From: Nostoc sp. KVJ20
Lineage (GTDB): Bacteria; Cyanobacteriota; Cyanobacteriia; Cyanobacteriales; Nostocaceae
Assembly: GCF_001712795.1 (NCBI RefSeq)
Contig: NZ_KV757583.1
Location: forward strand, 1 to 37,435
Direction: 5' to 3'
DNA length: 37,435 nucleotides
Part shown: positions 27,366 to 36,279 of the stretch, piece by piece
How the letters are laid out: every line of letters begins with the position of its first letter
Numbering within the stretch: the stretch's first letter is position 1
The notes under the pieces: generated by a model
What the model was told of the DNA's origin: nothing
Seen by the model: only the letters and a program-made list of their open reading frames with translations
The model's database searches: none
Translations under genes and position numbers: made by a program

Positions 27366-28192
27366 GGGTTGGCTACTCTTTGATTCTAGGCAAAGTTTTT
27401 TAGCATAATGCCATGAAATATTACCATATAGCTGGGCATTCGTGTCAACCTAAGCCTAAAACCCTACTCCGATATTTTTTCCTCCTTCGCTGCTTCTAGT
27501 AGGGAAGGTAATTTTGTTTGAGGTTCTGCCTTTAGCAACGTGGCTGTCCTGTACTAATGCGATCAATTCTCCTAGTACCGCAAGATGGAAGTCAAAAGAA
27601 TTGTATTCCGAGCTTTTTGCGCCATTTCAAAGAGTTTTATAACCCGCGTAGGCGGGTTTTGTATGTGTAGCAGCGACTTCTAGTCGCAGAGGCAAGTAAT
27701 AATTTAGACTTTTCAAACACCCTCTAAGACTTTTAGCAATTCCTAAACTTGGATTTAAGTCGGTAGTAAAATTGATTGAAGATTTAAATAATGATAGTAA
27801 TAAGTTTAGAACTTACTAACTGTAAAAAATAATTGCGGTATCCACTTACCAAAATAGTTTTTTTTAGGGTTTTATTAATTATTCTTTTATGGTGAGTAGA
27901 TCAACGCCGTAGGTGCAATTCATGAATTACCCCTACAGCAGATGTGGTTTTTCAAAACATTGATATTTGGTCTTTACTCTCAATACGTAAGGACTAATGT
28001 TGATTCAAAAAGCTGTCTACTGACTTCCTCTGTTGATCTCGGAGAATGAAAAAAGGTCTTGGAACTTACTAGAGAAGTTAAGGGAAAAGGTAAAGTGTAG
28101 TCAGATATAAACTTCGTTCTAAATTCTGAATTTTTGAAGCAGCTTTCAAGGGATAATCCTTCTTATACAGCAGCCTACACGGAGAAATTAAT
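27366..28192. other. 827-base spacer upstream of the fusion-protein gene
   Basis: No gene is seen. Near 27440 is a GTGTCAACCTAAGCC motif related to the ends of the element at 36351. At 27641-27658 AACCCGC/GCGGGTT forms a terminator-like hairpin followed by TTTT, and at 27673-27687 GCGACT/AGTCGC forms a second hairpin. The right half is AT-rich and should hold the promoter of the 28193 gene. GGAGAAATTAAT is a good ribosome binding site for it. Confidence 0.5.
27641..27660 (+). terminator. terminator-like hairpin
   Basis: The stem AACCCGC-GTAG-GCGGGTT is 7 bp with a 4-base loop, followed by a short T-run on the plus strand. It is paired with a second hairpin (27673-27687), so it may instead be one of the palindromic dispersed repeats common in these genomes. 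No plus-strand gene directly precedes it. Confidence 0.4.
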
Positions 28193-30718
28193 ATGACATC
28201 TCCAGAAACGGTTATATGGCTACAAGAACGCACGAGTTTAGGAATTCTCTCGCCGGAAGTGTTGAATGCGATCGCTCAACAAATTGAAGAACAAGTAGTG
28301 AGTGCCGAAACTGACTTAGTTAGCGAAGGCACTCCTCCAGAAGCCCTTTATATTCTTGTAGAAGGTCAACTCGAAAGCAATAGCACCAATGAAACCAACC
28401 CAGCTTTAGCTTGTGGATTCCTTCCAGGAGCAGTGATTGAACTCAAAGAATTGCTGTTGGATGAATTAACTCCATTCACAATTACTACAGTAACGGAATG
28501 TCACTTGTGGGTTGTGCCTGCTGCTAAATTTCGTGAGTTAGCCACCCAATACCCCGAAATTGCTCAAGCTTTTTCGCGTCAATTGGCTCAAGAATTAGCT
28601 CAGGTTACATCTGCACTTGGCTATGAACAAGAGCGTTCCGTAGCTTTGCGGCCATATTTAGTCACCAAGGCGCAACGGGGAATTGTCGGTACAAGTCGCT
28701 ATGCTGTTCGGCTGCGGGAGCAAATTCGTTTATCGGCTGCCGATCGCAAATCTGTGGATATTTTCGGAGAACCAGGGTTAGAAAAAGACAATATAGCAGC
28801 CCTCATCCACTTTGGTTCTCCAAAACGGCGAGAACCAATTATTAAAGTAAATTGTGGTATTCTCCAAACGAGCGGTGCAGATTTATTCGGTCGCGCTGGT
28901 GGTAAACCAGGATTGTTGGAATGGTTGGGAGAAGGCACTCTAGTTCTCAACAATATTCAAGAATTGCCCGAAGAATTATTACCTGCCGTGACGGAGTTGC
29001 TCAAAACTGGTACGTATACTCCCGTCAGTCGTTCTGGAGATTCAGTAGCCGAACCTCGCCCCAGTAAAGCCAGAATTCTGATTGTTTCAGAAAAAACTCA
29101 GCCGACAATTGAACGCTCTGTTGGTCATATTATTAAAGTACCACCGCTACGGGTGCGGAAAGCCGATATTCAGACACAAGTTGAATATTATACCAGTCTC
29201 TACATTCGGTCTAGAGGCGTTCCAAAACCCCACATTACCCCAGAAGCTTTGCGTCGCCTCCAGTCTTATGATTTTCCTGGCAACCTCAAAGAATTGAAAA
29301 ATCTGGTTGAAAGGGCGATCGTGCAGGCTGAGGGTGCCAATGAATTAACAGAAGAAATTTTCTGGCCAGCCGAAACTAAGAAAAAACGATTTCGGGTGAA
29401 TCTGTTAAATGCCTATCCCTCTTTACGGCGGTTTTTACGTAGTCCCTGGTGGCCCGATCGCATTAACTATGGTTTTACTGCAACGGCTTTTGCGATCACA
29501 GTTGCAGTATTATTTATTGGGCCACAAACCCGCGATCGCAATTTCGTATTAAATCTATTTTGGGCTTGGTGGTGGCCTTTCTTCTTATTTCTCTTTCCCT
29601 TTTTGGGTCGTGTCTGGTGTTCTGTTTGTCCCTTCATGATTTACGGGGAAATTACCCAAAAGTTATCTTTATGGCTGTGGCCTCGAAAACTCAAACGCTG
29701 GCCAAGAGAACAAGCTGAGAAATGGGGTGGATGGTTCCTCTTTGGCTTGTTCTCCCTAATTTTCTTATGGGAAGAACTTTGGCATTTAGAAAATACTGCC
29801 TACCTCAGCGCTTGTTTACTATTGTTAATTACCTCTGGGGCGATGATTTTCTCGGCTCTTTTTGAGCGGCGATTTTGGTGTCGGTATCTCTGCCCCATTG
29901 GCGGGATGAATGGTTTATTTGCCAAACTCTCAATGACGGAACTCCGGGCACAGCAAGGTATTTGTTCTGCTAGTTGCACAACTTATCAATGTTATAAAGG
30001 TGGGCCGCAAAAGGGGGAAGGGCTGGAAACCAATGGATGTCCTTTATACTCCCACCCAGCGCAGTTAGAAGATAACCGAGATTGCGTACTGTGTATGACT
30101 TGCCTCAAAGCTTGTCCCCATCGTTCCGTTGAATTTAACTTGCGTCCCCCTGGTATTGAACTGTGGACAACTCATGTACCCCGCACTTATGAAGTAGCAT
30201 TATTGTTTTTGCTCTTGGGTGGGATATATCTACATCGCTTGCCAGAGTTGCAGTCTTGGTTGGGGTTAGAACTGGATTTAAGTCAGTTTTGGCAACATTT
30301 GGGATTATCGCTGCTAGTGTTAATTATCCCAGCGATTCTTACTTTTGCGGCTTATGGCTTGCTCCAAGTGTTCAACTTTAACCGTAAGCCTCGATCATTT
30401 GTAGAGCTTGCATACGGCTACCTACCATTAGTTTTGGGGGGAAATTTAGCTCACTATTTGCGTTTGGGCTTGGGTGAAGGTGGGCGGATTTTACCTGTCA
30501 CTTTTGCTACTCTTGGTTTGAGTGGTGAACAATTGCCAATATTAGTTGCTCACCCGGCAGTGATTGCCTTCTTGCAAGGTGCAACCATAATTTTCTCAGT
30601 GTTAATGACTATATTATTAACGCAAAAGATTGCCAAGCAACCAGTGCGATCGCTCCTTTGGCAACACCTAGCTGCGATCGCTTTGGGAGTTAGTATGTGG
30701 GCGATTATCGTGTTTTAA
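28193..30718 (+). CDS. cNMP-binding-like + degenerate sigma-54-activator AAA + NosR/NapH-type Fe-S membrane fusion protein
   Basis: An 841-residue fusion. Residues about 15-140 resemble a cyclic-nucleotide-binding domain (EALYILVEGQLE..., GAVIELKELL). Residues about 163-395 align with bacterial enhancer-binding AAA+ domains, including ALIHFGSPKRREPIIKVNC and the C-terminal YDFPGNLKELKNLVERA. The Walker A is altered (GEPGLEKDN, 192-200), the GAFTGA loop is missing (about 231-240) and Walker B acids are replaced (GTLVLNNIQEL, Asn253-Asn254). It therefore probably does not hydrolyse ATP or contact a sigma factor. The rest is a polytopic membrane domain with cysteines WCSVCP (476/479), WCRYLCP (563/567), CSASCTTYQC (591/595/600) and a ferredoxin-like CVLCMTCLKACP (631-641). 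This fits a NosR/NapH/CcoG-like redox protein. It probably couples a small-ligand signal to membrane electron transfer; the partners are unknown. Confidence 0.9.
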   Translation: MTSPETVIWLQERTSLGILSPEVLNAIAQQIEEQVVSAETDLVSEGTPPEALYILVEGQLESNSTNETNPALACGFLPGAVIELKELLLDELTPFTITTVTECHLWVVPAAKFRELATQYPEIAQAFSRQLAQELAQVTSALGYEQERSVALRPYLVTKAQRGIVGTSRYAVRLREQIRLSAADRKSVDIFGEPGLEKDNIAALIHFGSPKRREPIIKVNCGILQTSGADLFGRAGGKPGLLEWLGEGTLVLNNIQELPEELLPAVTELLKTGTYTPVSRSGDSVAEPRPSKARILIVSEKTQPTIERSVGHIIKVPPLRVRKADIQTQVEYYTSLYIRSRGVPKPHITPEALRRLQSYDFPGNLKELKNLVERAIVQAEGANELTEEIFWPAETKKKRFRVNLLNAYPSLRRFLRSPWWPDRINYGFTATAFAITVAVLFIGPQTRDRNFVLNLFWAWWWPFFLFLFPFLGRVWCSVCPFMIYGEITQKLSLWLWPRKLKRWPREQAEKWGGWFLFGLFSLIFLWEELWHLENTAYLSACLLLLITSGAMIFSALFERRFWCRYLCPIGGMNGLFAKLSMTELRAQQGICSASCTTYQCYKGGPQKGEGLETNGCPLYSHPAQLEDNRDCVLCMTCLKACPHRSVEFNLRPPGIELWTTHVPRTYEVALLFLLLGGIYLHRLPELQSWLGLELDLSQFWQHLGLSLLVLIIPAILTFAAYGLLQVFNFNRKPRSFVELAYGYLPLVLGGNLAHYLRLGLGEGGRILPVTFATLGLSGEQLPILVAHPAVIAFLQGATIIFSVLMTILLTQKIAKQPVRSLLWQHLAAIALGVSMWAIIVF

Positions 30719-30733
30719 GCTTCACATCCTCCA

Positions 30734-30756
30734 CCAGGCGGTTTCTAATCGCCTGG
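30734..30756. terminator. hairpin after the fusion-protein gene
   Basis: CCAGGCG (30734-30740) and CGCCTGG (30750-30756) form a 7-bp GC-rich stem 15 bases past the stop. There is no strong T-run, so termination efficiency is uncertain. Confidence 0.45.
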
Positions 30757-30859
30757 GCTAGGTGCAAAATGTGATTTAAGAACATTCTTCCCTACGAACG
30801 TGATAGAAAATACTTATATGATTTATGATTTTTGACTCATAGTGTAAGGATTACAGATA

Positions 30860-31198
30860 ATGCACGTTCTAAAAAGATCCATCAAACCTGCAACTTATAT
30901 ATCATTCCTCCACATTTACCAGACTACTTGGGGAACTGCTGGTGATATTTGTTTAATCCGTGAATCTGTAGCTAATGATAGTACAGCGAAGTTTGTCGGG
31001 CATAAAATCCAACTAGCAATTCCAAGAGGGCTGGAGCGCGATCGCATCGCCAACTGTCCGATAATTAAAGTTGCAGGTAATGTCGGCGACGGACATCCCA
31101 AAGAGCATCCATTGGAATGGGAGGCTTATGAGGGTGTAAATGAAGAAATAGCTTTAGCGGCTCTCAAACCTTGGGGATTCAAGTTAATTAAACTCTAA
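30860..31198 (+). CDS. hypothetical protein, unrecognised
   Basis: The 112-residue ORF has a plausible ribosome binding site (AAGGA about 10 bases before the ATG). I do not recognise the sequence. It contains GHKIQLAIPRGLERDRIANCPIIKVAGNVGDGHPKEHPLEWEAYEGVNEEIALAAL and no membrane helix. The 3' end overlaps the convergent Rpn-type gene by 15 bases. HIP1-like codon context (GCGCGATCGC at 31038) is present, but a chance ORF cannot be excluded. Confidence 0.5.
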   Translation: MHVLKRSIKPATYISFLHIYQTTWGTAGDICLIRESVANDSTAKFVGHKIQLAIPRGLERDRIANCPIIKVAGNVGDGHPKEHPLEWEAYEGVNEEIALAALKPWGFKLIKL

Positions 31199-32041
31199 TA
31201 TGGCAAACCAGGCTTCTAAATCCGCGATCGCCTGAAAATCCAACAATGCTTCACCGAGATTTTCTAATTGTTCTAAGGAGAGAGTTTCAATCCGGTCTAG
31301 CATCTCTTGGGGTAATTCTCCCACCCGTCGAGTAAGTTGACGGAGAATGAGCAATTGCCCTTCTGCTTTTCGTCCTTCTTCCCGTCCGCGTTGTTCACCG
31401 CGTTGTTCACCTTCAGCGAGAATTTCTTGATAAATTACTGACTCGCGCATCATACCCTCCCGAAATAATTGTCGAATCAAGTCTTGATTGTATTTTAACC
31501 CCGCTAAGATTTGGGTATACGCGGAAATTTCTGGTCGTTGTCTTGGCTCAAGTTGATTAACTTTTCCCACAACTTGTTGCAACAAAGCTTGAGGTTGCGT
31601 GGTTGCGGTCAGTGGTGCTAATGGTAACAAAGCTGGCTCATTGAGGAATAGTTCAGGATTTTCTTCCCATAAGCGAATCACGCGATATTCATGACGGGTA
31701 GTTTCGACACAGAAGACAGTTTCAATTACTGTTCCTGGTGCAGGGGGAAGCAGTAATACGACAACTTGCGTTATCGGTAGACGATACAAACGGTACAAGC
31801 GTACCCAATAATCTAGCATCCGCAGGGGTAGGGGTGGCGTAGATTCTAGTTTGGTCTGAAATTCCAGATGGAGAATGCGTCCTTGTAGTTGTAAAAATGT
31901 TACATAATCAGCGCGAATTGGTTCGATGCTCAATTCGGTTTTGAGGACTGTGACGCTTGTTTGTGGTGTACCCAAAACCCAACTGGCAAAGGTAGCAGGA
32001 TGTTTTTCGGACAGTAGTTTGCAAAGGTTATCAAAAGACAT
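31184..32041 (-). CDS. Rpn-like PD-(D/E)XK nuclease-fold protein with DUF4351-type tail
   Basis: This 285-residue protein resembles the large cyanobacterial family of Rpn/transposase-related putative nucleases. The N-terminus FASWVLGTP is followed by the nuclease-like core IRADYVTFLQLQGRILHLEFQTK, in which Asp45, Glu60 and Gln62 fit a PD-(D/E)XK arrangement. A charged linker (EGEQRGEQRGREEGRKAEG) leads to the C-terminal QLTRRVGELPQEMLDRIETLSLEQLENLGEALLDF motif, characteristic of DUF4351. Activity is plausible but unproven; such genes are often multicopy and mobile. Length and both motifs are intact. It is convergent with and overlaps the 30860 ORF. Confidence 0.88.
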   Translation of the reverse strand: MSFDNLCKLLSEKHPATFASWVLGTPQTSVTVLKTELSIEPIRADYVTFLQLQGRILHLEFQTKLESTPPLPLRMLDYWVRLYRLYRLPITQVVVLLLPPAPGTVIETVFCVETTRHEYRVIRLWEENPELFLNEPALLPLAPLTATTQPQALLQQVVGKVNQLEPRQRPEISAYTQILAGLKYNQDLIRQLFREGMMRESVIYQEILAEGEQRGEQRGREEGRKAEGQLLILRQLTRRVGELPQEMLDRIETLSLEQLENLGEALLDFQAIADLEAWFAILEFN

Positions 32042-32686
32042 TTGCGATCGCTAACAATTGAACGAGGTATTGTTATTATCTCGTGCAGTGGTTTGAGTAG
32101 CCGATGTCTACGACGGGCTATGACGCTCGCGGACTCGCTAACGCAACGCTTACGGCGTCGCACCATCGCTCAAGGAAGCTCAATACTATACTCTGAGCGT
32201 ATCTTTTTAAATTCCTGTAATATTTACATTAATATTCCATTTCTGGCTAGGTTGAGTTATCAGACGATAAAAAGATAACTGTAGCGATTCCTGATTTACT
32301 AATAAAAACCTAACCCCCTTCTCTTTTCCTACCAAGGAAAGGGCAGAAACAGCCTTTATTTCTAAATAAATTACGAATTACGAATTATACAAATGTATCT
32401 GCACATAATTAAAAAGTGATCGCCCTTTTTCCTTTTTCCCTTTATCCTGCTGTTGACAAATTCTTGATTTAATAAAAATCTGACTTCTCACGTTATGTAG
32501 AAAAGCTAATGCTAAACCTAAGCCCTGAGCAAACTTCATTACTAGGGAATGGAAGCGAGGTTTTCTAGAGAATAGTAAAAAGTCAGATATTGCAATGAGT
32601 AGAAAAAGAGATTGTGTCTCTCCTACCCCCAAGTAGAATCAATGCTCAGTTCACTTGGAACTAAGCTTAATAGATAGGCAAACGGA
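32042..32686. other. 645-base repeat-bearing spacer
   Basis: No gene is seen. At 32122-32144 there is an exact inverted copy of a word from the two-tier palindrome at 13061-13158, next to further GC-rich palindromic modules (GCTTACGGCGTCGCACC). The rest is AT-rich and contains ordinary direct repeats. The spacer lies downstream of the secreted repeat protein and upstream of the Rpn-like gene. Confidence 0.5.
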
Positions 32687-33166
32687 TTAATCACGACCCC
32701 ATTTGCGATCGCGCTCATAGCGACGGTAATTATCACGAATGTTGCGAAGGTTATTATCCCGGTCATAACGGCGATTATTGTCCCGGTCATAACGGCGATT
32801 ATTGTCCCGGTCATAACGGCGATTATTGTCCCAGTCATAACGGCGGTTATTATCGCGGTCATAGCGGCGATTATTATCGCGGTCATAACGGCGATTATTG
32901 TCGCGGTCATAGCGGCGATTATTGTCCCGGTCATAACGACGGTTATTGTCGCGAATGTTGCGAAAGTCGTTCCGACGGTCATCATCACCATTTCTGTAAC
33001 GACGACTATGACGTTCGTAGTTACCATCATCGTTGCGATCGTAGCTGTAGCTATCTAACTCAGCCAGATAAGACACTGGTGTATTAGCATCAGCTTTTGG
33101 AGAAATAGCCAAGGCTGAAGCAGATGCTATCAAGCCGGCGAGCAAAATAGAGGTAAAGCGATTCAT
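32687..33166 (-). CDS. secreted Asp/Asn/Arg-repeat protein
   Basis: A signal peptide (MNRFTSILLAGLIASASALAISPKADA) is followed by a very hydrophilic region and eight in-frame copies of the octapeptide DNNRRYDR (one copy ends in Trp), then two degenerate copies. Charge is roughly balanced because each unit has Asp and Arg. It is probably exported and disordered. The start is placed at the second Met (33166), which opens directly into the signal peptide; an ATG four codons earlier (33178) is also possible. The function is unknown; repeat number may vary between strains. The opposite frame is also open over the repeat but has no support. Confidence 0.8.
   Translation of the reverse strand: MNRFTSILLAGLIASASALAISPKADANTPVSYLAELDSYSYDRNDDGNYERHSRRYRNGDDDRRNDFRNIRDNNRRYDRDNNRRYDRDNNRRYDRDNNRRYDRDNNRRYDWDNNRRYDRDNNRRYDRDNNRRYDRDNNLRNIRDNYRRYERDRKWGRD
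32759..32950. repeat. 24-bp coding tandem repeat, about 8 copies
   Basis: A near-perfect 24-base tandem repeat encodes the DNNRRYDR octapeptide. Units differ at few positions, for example GTTATTATC versus GATTATTGTC and CCCGGT versus CGCGGT, which suggests recent amplification or homogenisation. It lies entirely inside the secreted protein gene. Confidence 0.8.
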
Positions 33167-33372
33167 GATGTGAGTCAAAAATTGTTGACAGTAATTTATG
33201 CAAGTCCAGTCTGTTTAGGAAGAGCAGATTCCACAAGTCTTTAGATCAATCCTATCAGTGTTGAATAACTCGAAAAGTTTTCTTGAGTGCGGTGATTAAG
33301 AAAACTTTTGTTGTCTGTGATACTTTTAAACTATTGATTTTGATTAGTCCACAGAGATGGACTTAATTTATG

Positions 33373-33501
33373 TATAGGACTCATATTTGATTTCTGAAAA
33401 AACTCAGTACAACTAAGAAGCCTTCTTGACTGTTGACTGTAGCAAGATTGCCTATTGCTTGTCTACGCAAATTCGTTCAGAAATCAAAGCGGATTTCTAT
33501 A
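33373..33501 (+). mobile_element. MITE-like element, copy 2
   Basis: This 129-base copy, in the spacer between bioF and the secreted repeat protein, starts TATAGGACTCATATTTGATT and ends AAAGCGGATTTCTATA. The interior contains AAAACTCAGTACAAC, shared with copy 1, then unrelated sequence. It probably lies in the region upstream of the secreted protein gene. The rest of the spacer (33179-33528) shows nothing else notable. Confidence 0.6.
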
Positions 33502-33528
33502 GTAGTGAATTTTATTCGCCAAAAACTT

Positions 33529-34749
33529 TTAAAACATTCTCTCATTGATATTCTTCAGCACTGCTACCAATTTTTCAATATGTGCTGCTTCATGAGTTGC
33601 CATTAAAGATATTCTGATACGGCTTGTGGGCACTGTAGGAGGACGAATTGCTGGGGCAAAAATACCAGCCTCTCTTAGCTGTTTTCCAGCTTTGAGTGCA
33701 TCTGTAGCACTGGGCAATTGAAAACATAATATAGGTGATTCAGAAGGCAGTAATTTTAAGTTAGGTAACTGTTGTTGCAGTAAATTTTTCAAGTAATGTA
33801 CGTTTTGCCACAATTGGGCACGGCGTTGCGGTTCTTGTTGCACTATCTTGATTGCTGCTAAGGCCGCTGCGGTATCAGCAGGCGAAAGCCCAGTGGTATA
33901 AATCCAACTGGGTGAGCGGTTTCGCAAAAAGTCAATTAGGGCGCTACTTCCCGCTACGTATCCGCCTAAACTACCCAAAGCTTTACTCAAAGTGCCGACT
34001 TGAATTAACTGTTTTCCCGTGTACCCAAAATGCTCGACACACCCAGCGCCAGTTTTTCCTATGACCCCAGTAGCATGGGCTTCATCGACTAGCAGCATAC
34101 AGCTAAATTGATCAGCGAGATCCAACAGTGCAGGTAATGGACATAAATCGCCATCCATGCTAAAGACGCTATCAGTAAGAATCAAACAGCGTCGGTAGTT
34201 TTGCCGCTGTTCACTCAACTGAGTTTTTAGGACTGCAATATCACAGTGCGGGTATTCTACAACTGCTGCACCACTGAGAATCGCCCCGTTTTTCAGACTG
34301 GAATGATTGTACTGGTCTGAGAAAACTAAATCACGCTTGCCAACGAGGGCAGTAATTGCACCCAAATTTGCTAGATACCCTGAACTAAATACCAAGGCAT
34401 CTTCTGTTTGTTTGGTAGATGCGATCGCTTCCTCTAACTCCCTGTGTAATTCTCTATGCCCACTGAGTAATCTAGAACCAGTACTACCAGTTCCAAATTC
34501 GGCGATCGCAGCAGTTGCAGCTGCCATCAACCGCTCATCCCCAGCCAATCCCAAATAGTCATTACTGGCAAAATTAATTACCTTTTGCCCAGCTAAAACC
34601 ACCATTGCACCCGGACGACCATTGATAGGTTGTACCGAACGATACCAGTCTGCCCGATGAATTGTTGCTAAGGACTGTTCTAGCCAAGCATAAGGATCGC
34701 TGGGGATTAGGGATTGGGGATTGGGGACTGGGGATTGGGGACTGGGCAT
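33529..34749 (-). CDS. bioF: 8-amino-7-oxononanoate synthase
   Basis: BioF is the PLP-dependent alpha-oxoamine synthase that condenses pimeloyl-CoA/ACP with alanine in biotin synthesis. The 406-residue frame shows [31 protein letters not shown], the PLP aspartate in [13 protein letters not shown] (Asp222) and Lys256 in [15 protein letters not shown]. These identify the family, but closely related 2-amino-3-ketobutyrate-type ligases share them. The first about 19 residues ([19 protein letters not shown]) are encoded by a CCCAGTC/CCCAATC tandem repeat, so either a repeat has replaced the original start region or the true start lies further in, near residue 18-23 at a non-ATG codon. It is a single-gene unit. 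Confidence 0.9.
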   Translation of the reverse strand: MPSPQSPVPNPQSLIPSDPYAWLEQSLATIHRADWYRSVQPINGRPGAMVVLAGQKVINFASNDYLGLAGDERLMAAATAAIAEFGTGSTGSRLLSGHRELHRELEEAIASTKQTEDALVFSSGYLANLGAITALVGKRDLVFSDQYNHSSLKNGAILSGAAVVEYPHCDIAVLKTQLSEQRQNYRRCLILTDSVFSMDGDLCPLPALLDLADQFSCMLLVDEAHATGVIGKTGAGCVEHFGYTGKQLIQVGTLSKALGSLGGYVAGSSALIDFLRNRSPSWIYTTGLSPADTAAALAAIKIVQQEPQRRAQLWQNVHYLKNLLQQQLPNLKLLPSESPILCFQLPSATDALKAGKQLREAGIFAPAIRPPTVPTSRIRISLMATHEAAHIEKLVAVLKNINERMF

Positions 34750-34770
34750 TGGGAATTGGGCATTGGAAGA
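34691..34770. repeat. heptamer repeat tract (GGGGATT/GGGGACT) overlapping bioF 5' end
   Basis: Tandem units GGGGATT, GGGGACT and GGGCATT run from within the first codons of bioF into its upstream region. They supply the apparent start codon and a proline-rich N-terminus. Confidence 0.7.
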
Positions 34771-34810
34771 GAGAATAACTTAATAACTAATGACAAATGA
34801 CAAATGACAA

Positions 34811-35443
34811 TTAAACTTGTTCGCTACTGAGATGAGCGATCGCTTGTTTAATCCAATCTTCGACATAGGCATCTTTGGGTAGTCCAATATCTTCACTGAC
34901 TACATGGAGGGCGTGACTGACCTCATGGGCAGTATATCCCAAGGCGAAGAGAGTCATTTGCACCTCTTCGAGAATTCCTGGTGCTGGCCCACCTGTGGCG
35001 ACGAAGAACCCGGCTGATTTGCGCCACTCGACTAATTTGCTTTTCAGTTCCAAACAGATGCGTTCAGCGATTTTTTTACCGACACCTGGAGCCTGAATTA
35101 AGATTTGTGTATTGCCAGCGATAATTGCTTGGACTAAATCTGGTAGTTCCAGAGTGTCCAGGAGTGCGATCGCTAAGGCTGCACCAATCCCTGTGACAGT
35201 CAGCAAGTGGCGAAATAAATCGCGTTCAGATGGCGAAGCAAAGCCATAAAGAAAGGGCACTTCTTCGCGAATTTGCAAATGGGTAAAAATTTGCGCCACT
35301 CCTCCCGACTCTGGTAACTGGTTTGCTAGGCGTTGGGGAACTTGCAAATCATACCCCAAGCCATTCACTTCCAGGGTCAGAATCACGCGATTAGCGCCAA
35401 TTGTTTGGATACCAGCGACTATACCTTTTAGATAACTAATCAT
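34811..35443 (-). CDS. ruvA: Holliday junction branch migration protein RuvA
   Basis: RuvA binds four-way junctions and loads the RuvB helicase. The 210 residues show the OB-fold start [22 protein letters not shown], the acidic-pin region (TPxE-like [12 protein letters not shown]), the helix-hairpin-helix segments [16 protein letters not shown] and [28 protein letters not shown], and the C-terminal domain [19 protein letters not shown]. The start overlaps the stop codon of the upstream spp gene by one base (TAATG), so the two are translationally coupled. This pairing has no obvious functional logic but is probably an operon. Confidence 0.96.
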   Translation of the reverse strand: MISYLKGIVAGIQTIGANRVILTLEVNGLGYDLQVPQRLANQLPESGGVAQIFTHLQIREEVPFLYGFASPSERDLFRHLLTVTGIGAALAIALLDTLELPDLVQAIIAGNTQILIQAPGVGKKIAERICLELKSKLVEWRKSAGFFVATGGPAPGILEEVQMTLFALGYTAHEVSHALHVVSEDIGLPKDAYVEDWIKQAIAHLSSEQV

Positions 35444-36201
35444 TACAAGAGACCAAAATAATTTAAGCCTTCAATAATTCCACCTGCACAAAAACCTTTT
35501 GCCAGGTAGCGATGATCAACGGGATACTCATCGTGCCATTGGAGTAACTCTTTTCGGGCATTCCCCACAATGATTCCCCGTTCGTTGCCTACAGCAAATA
35601 AAGCAATATCATTACCTGAATCACCACAGACAACTGTTTGTTCTGCTGCAAATTTCCACTTCTGGCGTAAAAACTGCATTGCCTGACCTTTATCGCTGCT
35701 ATGGGGTACAATGTCAAGGTCAATACCGCTACTGTAGATTAACTTTACATTTAATTTAGATTTCTGCAACTCTGCTTCAAGTTGTGGTAGAACATTCGCA
35801 GATACTTCTTGTTCTAGAAAAAAACTCACTTTGAAGGGACGCTGTTCTGAATCTGGTTGCCGAACTAACTCGCGGTATTTCTGGGTAATAGATAATACAG
35901 TTTCCCGTTCCCATCCCAGAGAGAGGATTTCTGACCAATCTGAATCTGGAGTATCAGTACCATCAAGGTAAATTTCTGTACCGACAGAAAGAACGAGGGC
36001 ATCAGGTTGTAAAAGATTTTTTTGGGCTTGGAGTTCTTTATAAAGTACAGGCGATCGCCCGGTAGAATAAACAATTTTAGTGCCATATTCTTGGCGATGT
36101 CTCTTCAGCAGTTGATTTAGTTCTGGCAAAGCGCTGTCATCGCCAACGGTGCGGTATACAAGGGTGTCATCTAAATCGGTTACAAAAAGAAATGGTTTCA
36201 T
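35443..36201 (-). CDS. spp: sucrose-phosphate phosphatase
   Basis: Spp hydrolyses sucrose-6-phosphate to sucrose, the last step of the compatible-solute and diazotrophic carbon-transport sugar pathway. The 252 residues carry HAD-superfamily motif I DLDDTLV (Asp9 and Asp11), STGRSP (motif II), [16 protein letters not shown] with its Lys (motif III) and [10 protein letters not shown] (motif IV). [11 protein letters not shown] and the length of about 250 residues are typical of stand-alone cyanobacterial Spp. Its stop overlaps the ruvA start. A 13-bp perfect inverted repeat sits immediately before its start codon (36210-36258), so translation or transcription may be affected by a hairpin there. 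Confidence 0.94.
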   Translation of the reverse strand: MKPFLFVTDLDDTLVYRTVGDDSALPELNQLLKRHRQEYGTKIVYSTGRSPVLYKELQAQKNLLQPDALVLSVGTEIYLDGTDTPDSDWSEILSLGWERETVLSITQKYRELVRQPDSEQRPFKVSFFLEQEVSANVLPQLEAELQKSKLNVKLIYSSGIDLDIVPHSSDKGQAMQFLRQKWKFAAEQTVVCGDSGNDIALFAVGNERGIIVGNARKELLQWHDEYPVDHRYLAKGFCAGGIIEGLNYFGLL

Positions 36202-36209
36202 AATTAAAG

Positions 36210-36258
36210 CTCTTGCAAAATTTCGTTATTCTACCGCGCGAAGAGAATTTTGCAAGAG
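36210..36258 (-). promoter_or_regulatory. inverted repeat just upstream of spp
   Basis: The arms CTCTTGCAAAATT (36210-36222) and AATTTTGCAAGAG (36246-36258) are perfect 13-bp inverted repeats with a 23-base loop. They begin 9 bases before the spp ATG, where they could sequester the ribosome binding site or act as an operator. They may equally be a dispersed palindrome. Confidence 0.4.
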
Positions 36259-36279
36259 ATTTATTTGCTGAATTATTTG

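Noticed and set aside
28193..30718. Annotation as a sigma-54-dependent transcriptional regulator
   Set aside because: GAFTGA is absent, the Walker B acids are replaced and there is no DNA-binding domain. The C-terminal half is a membrane Fe-S domain, and cyanobacteria lack sigma-54.
32623..33030. 135-codon antisense frame over the 24-bp repeat (many Val/Ile/Met)
   Set aside because: It overlaps the signal-peptide-bearing repeat protein. Its openness follows from the repeat, and there is no signal or family match.
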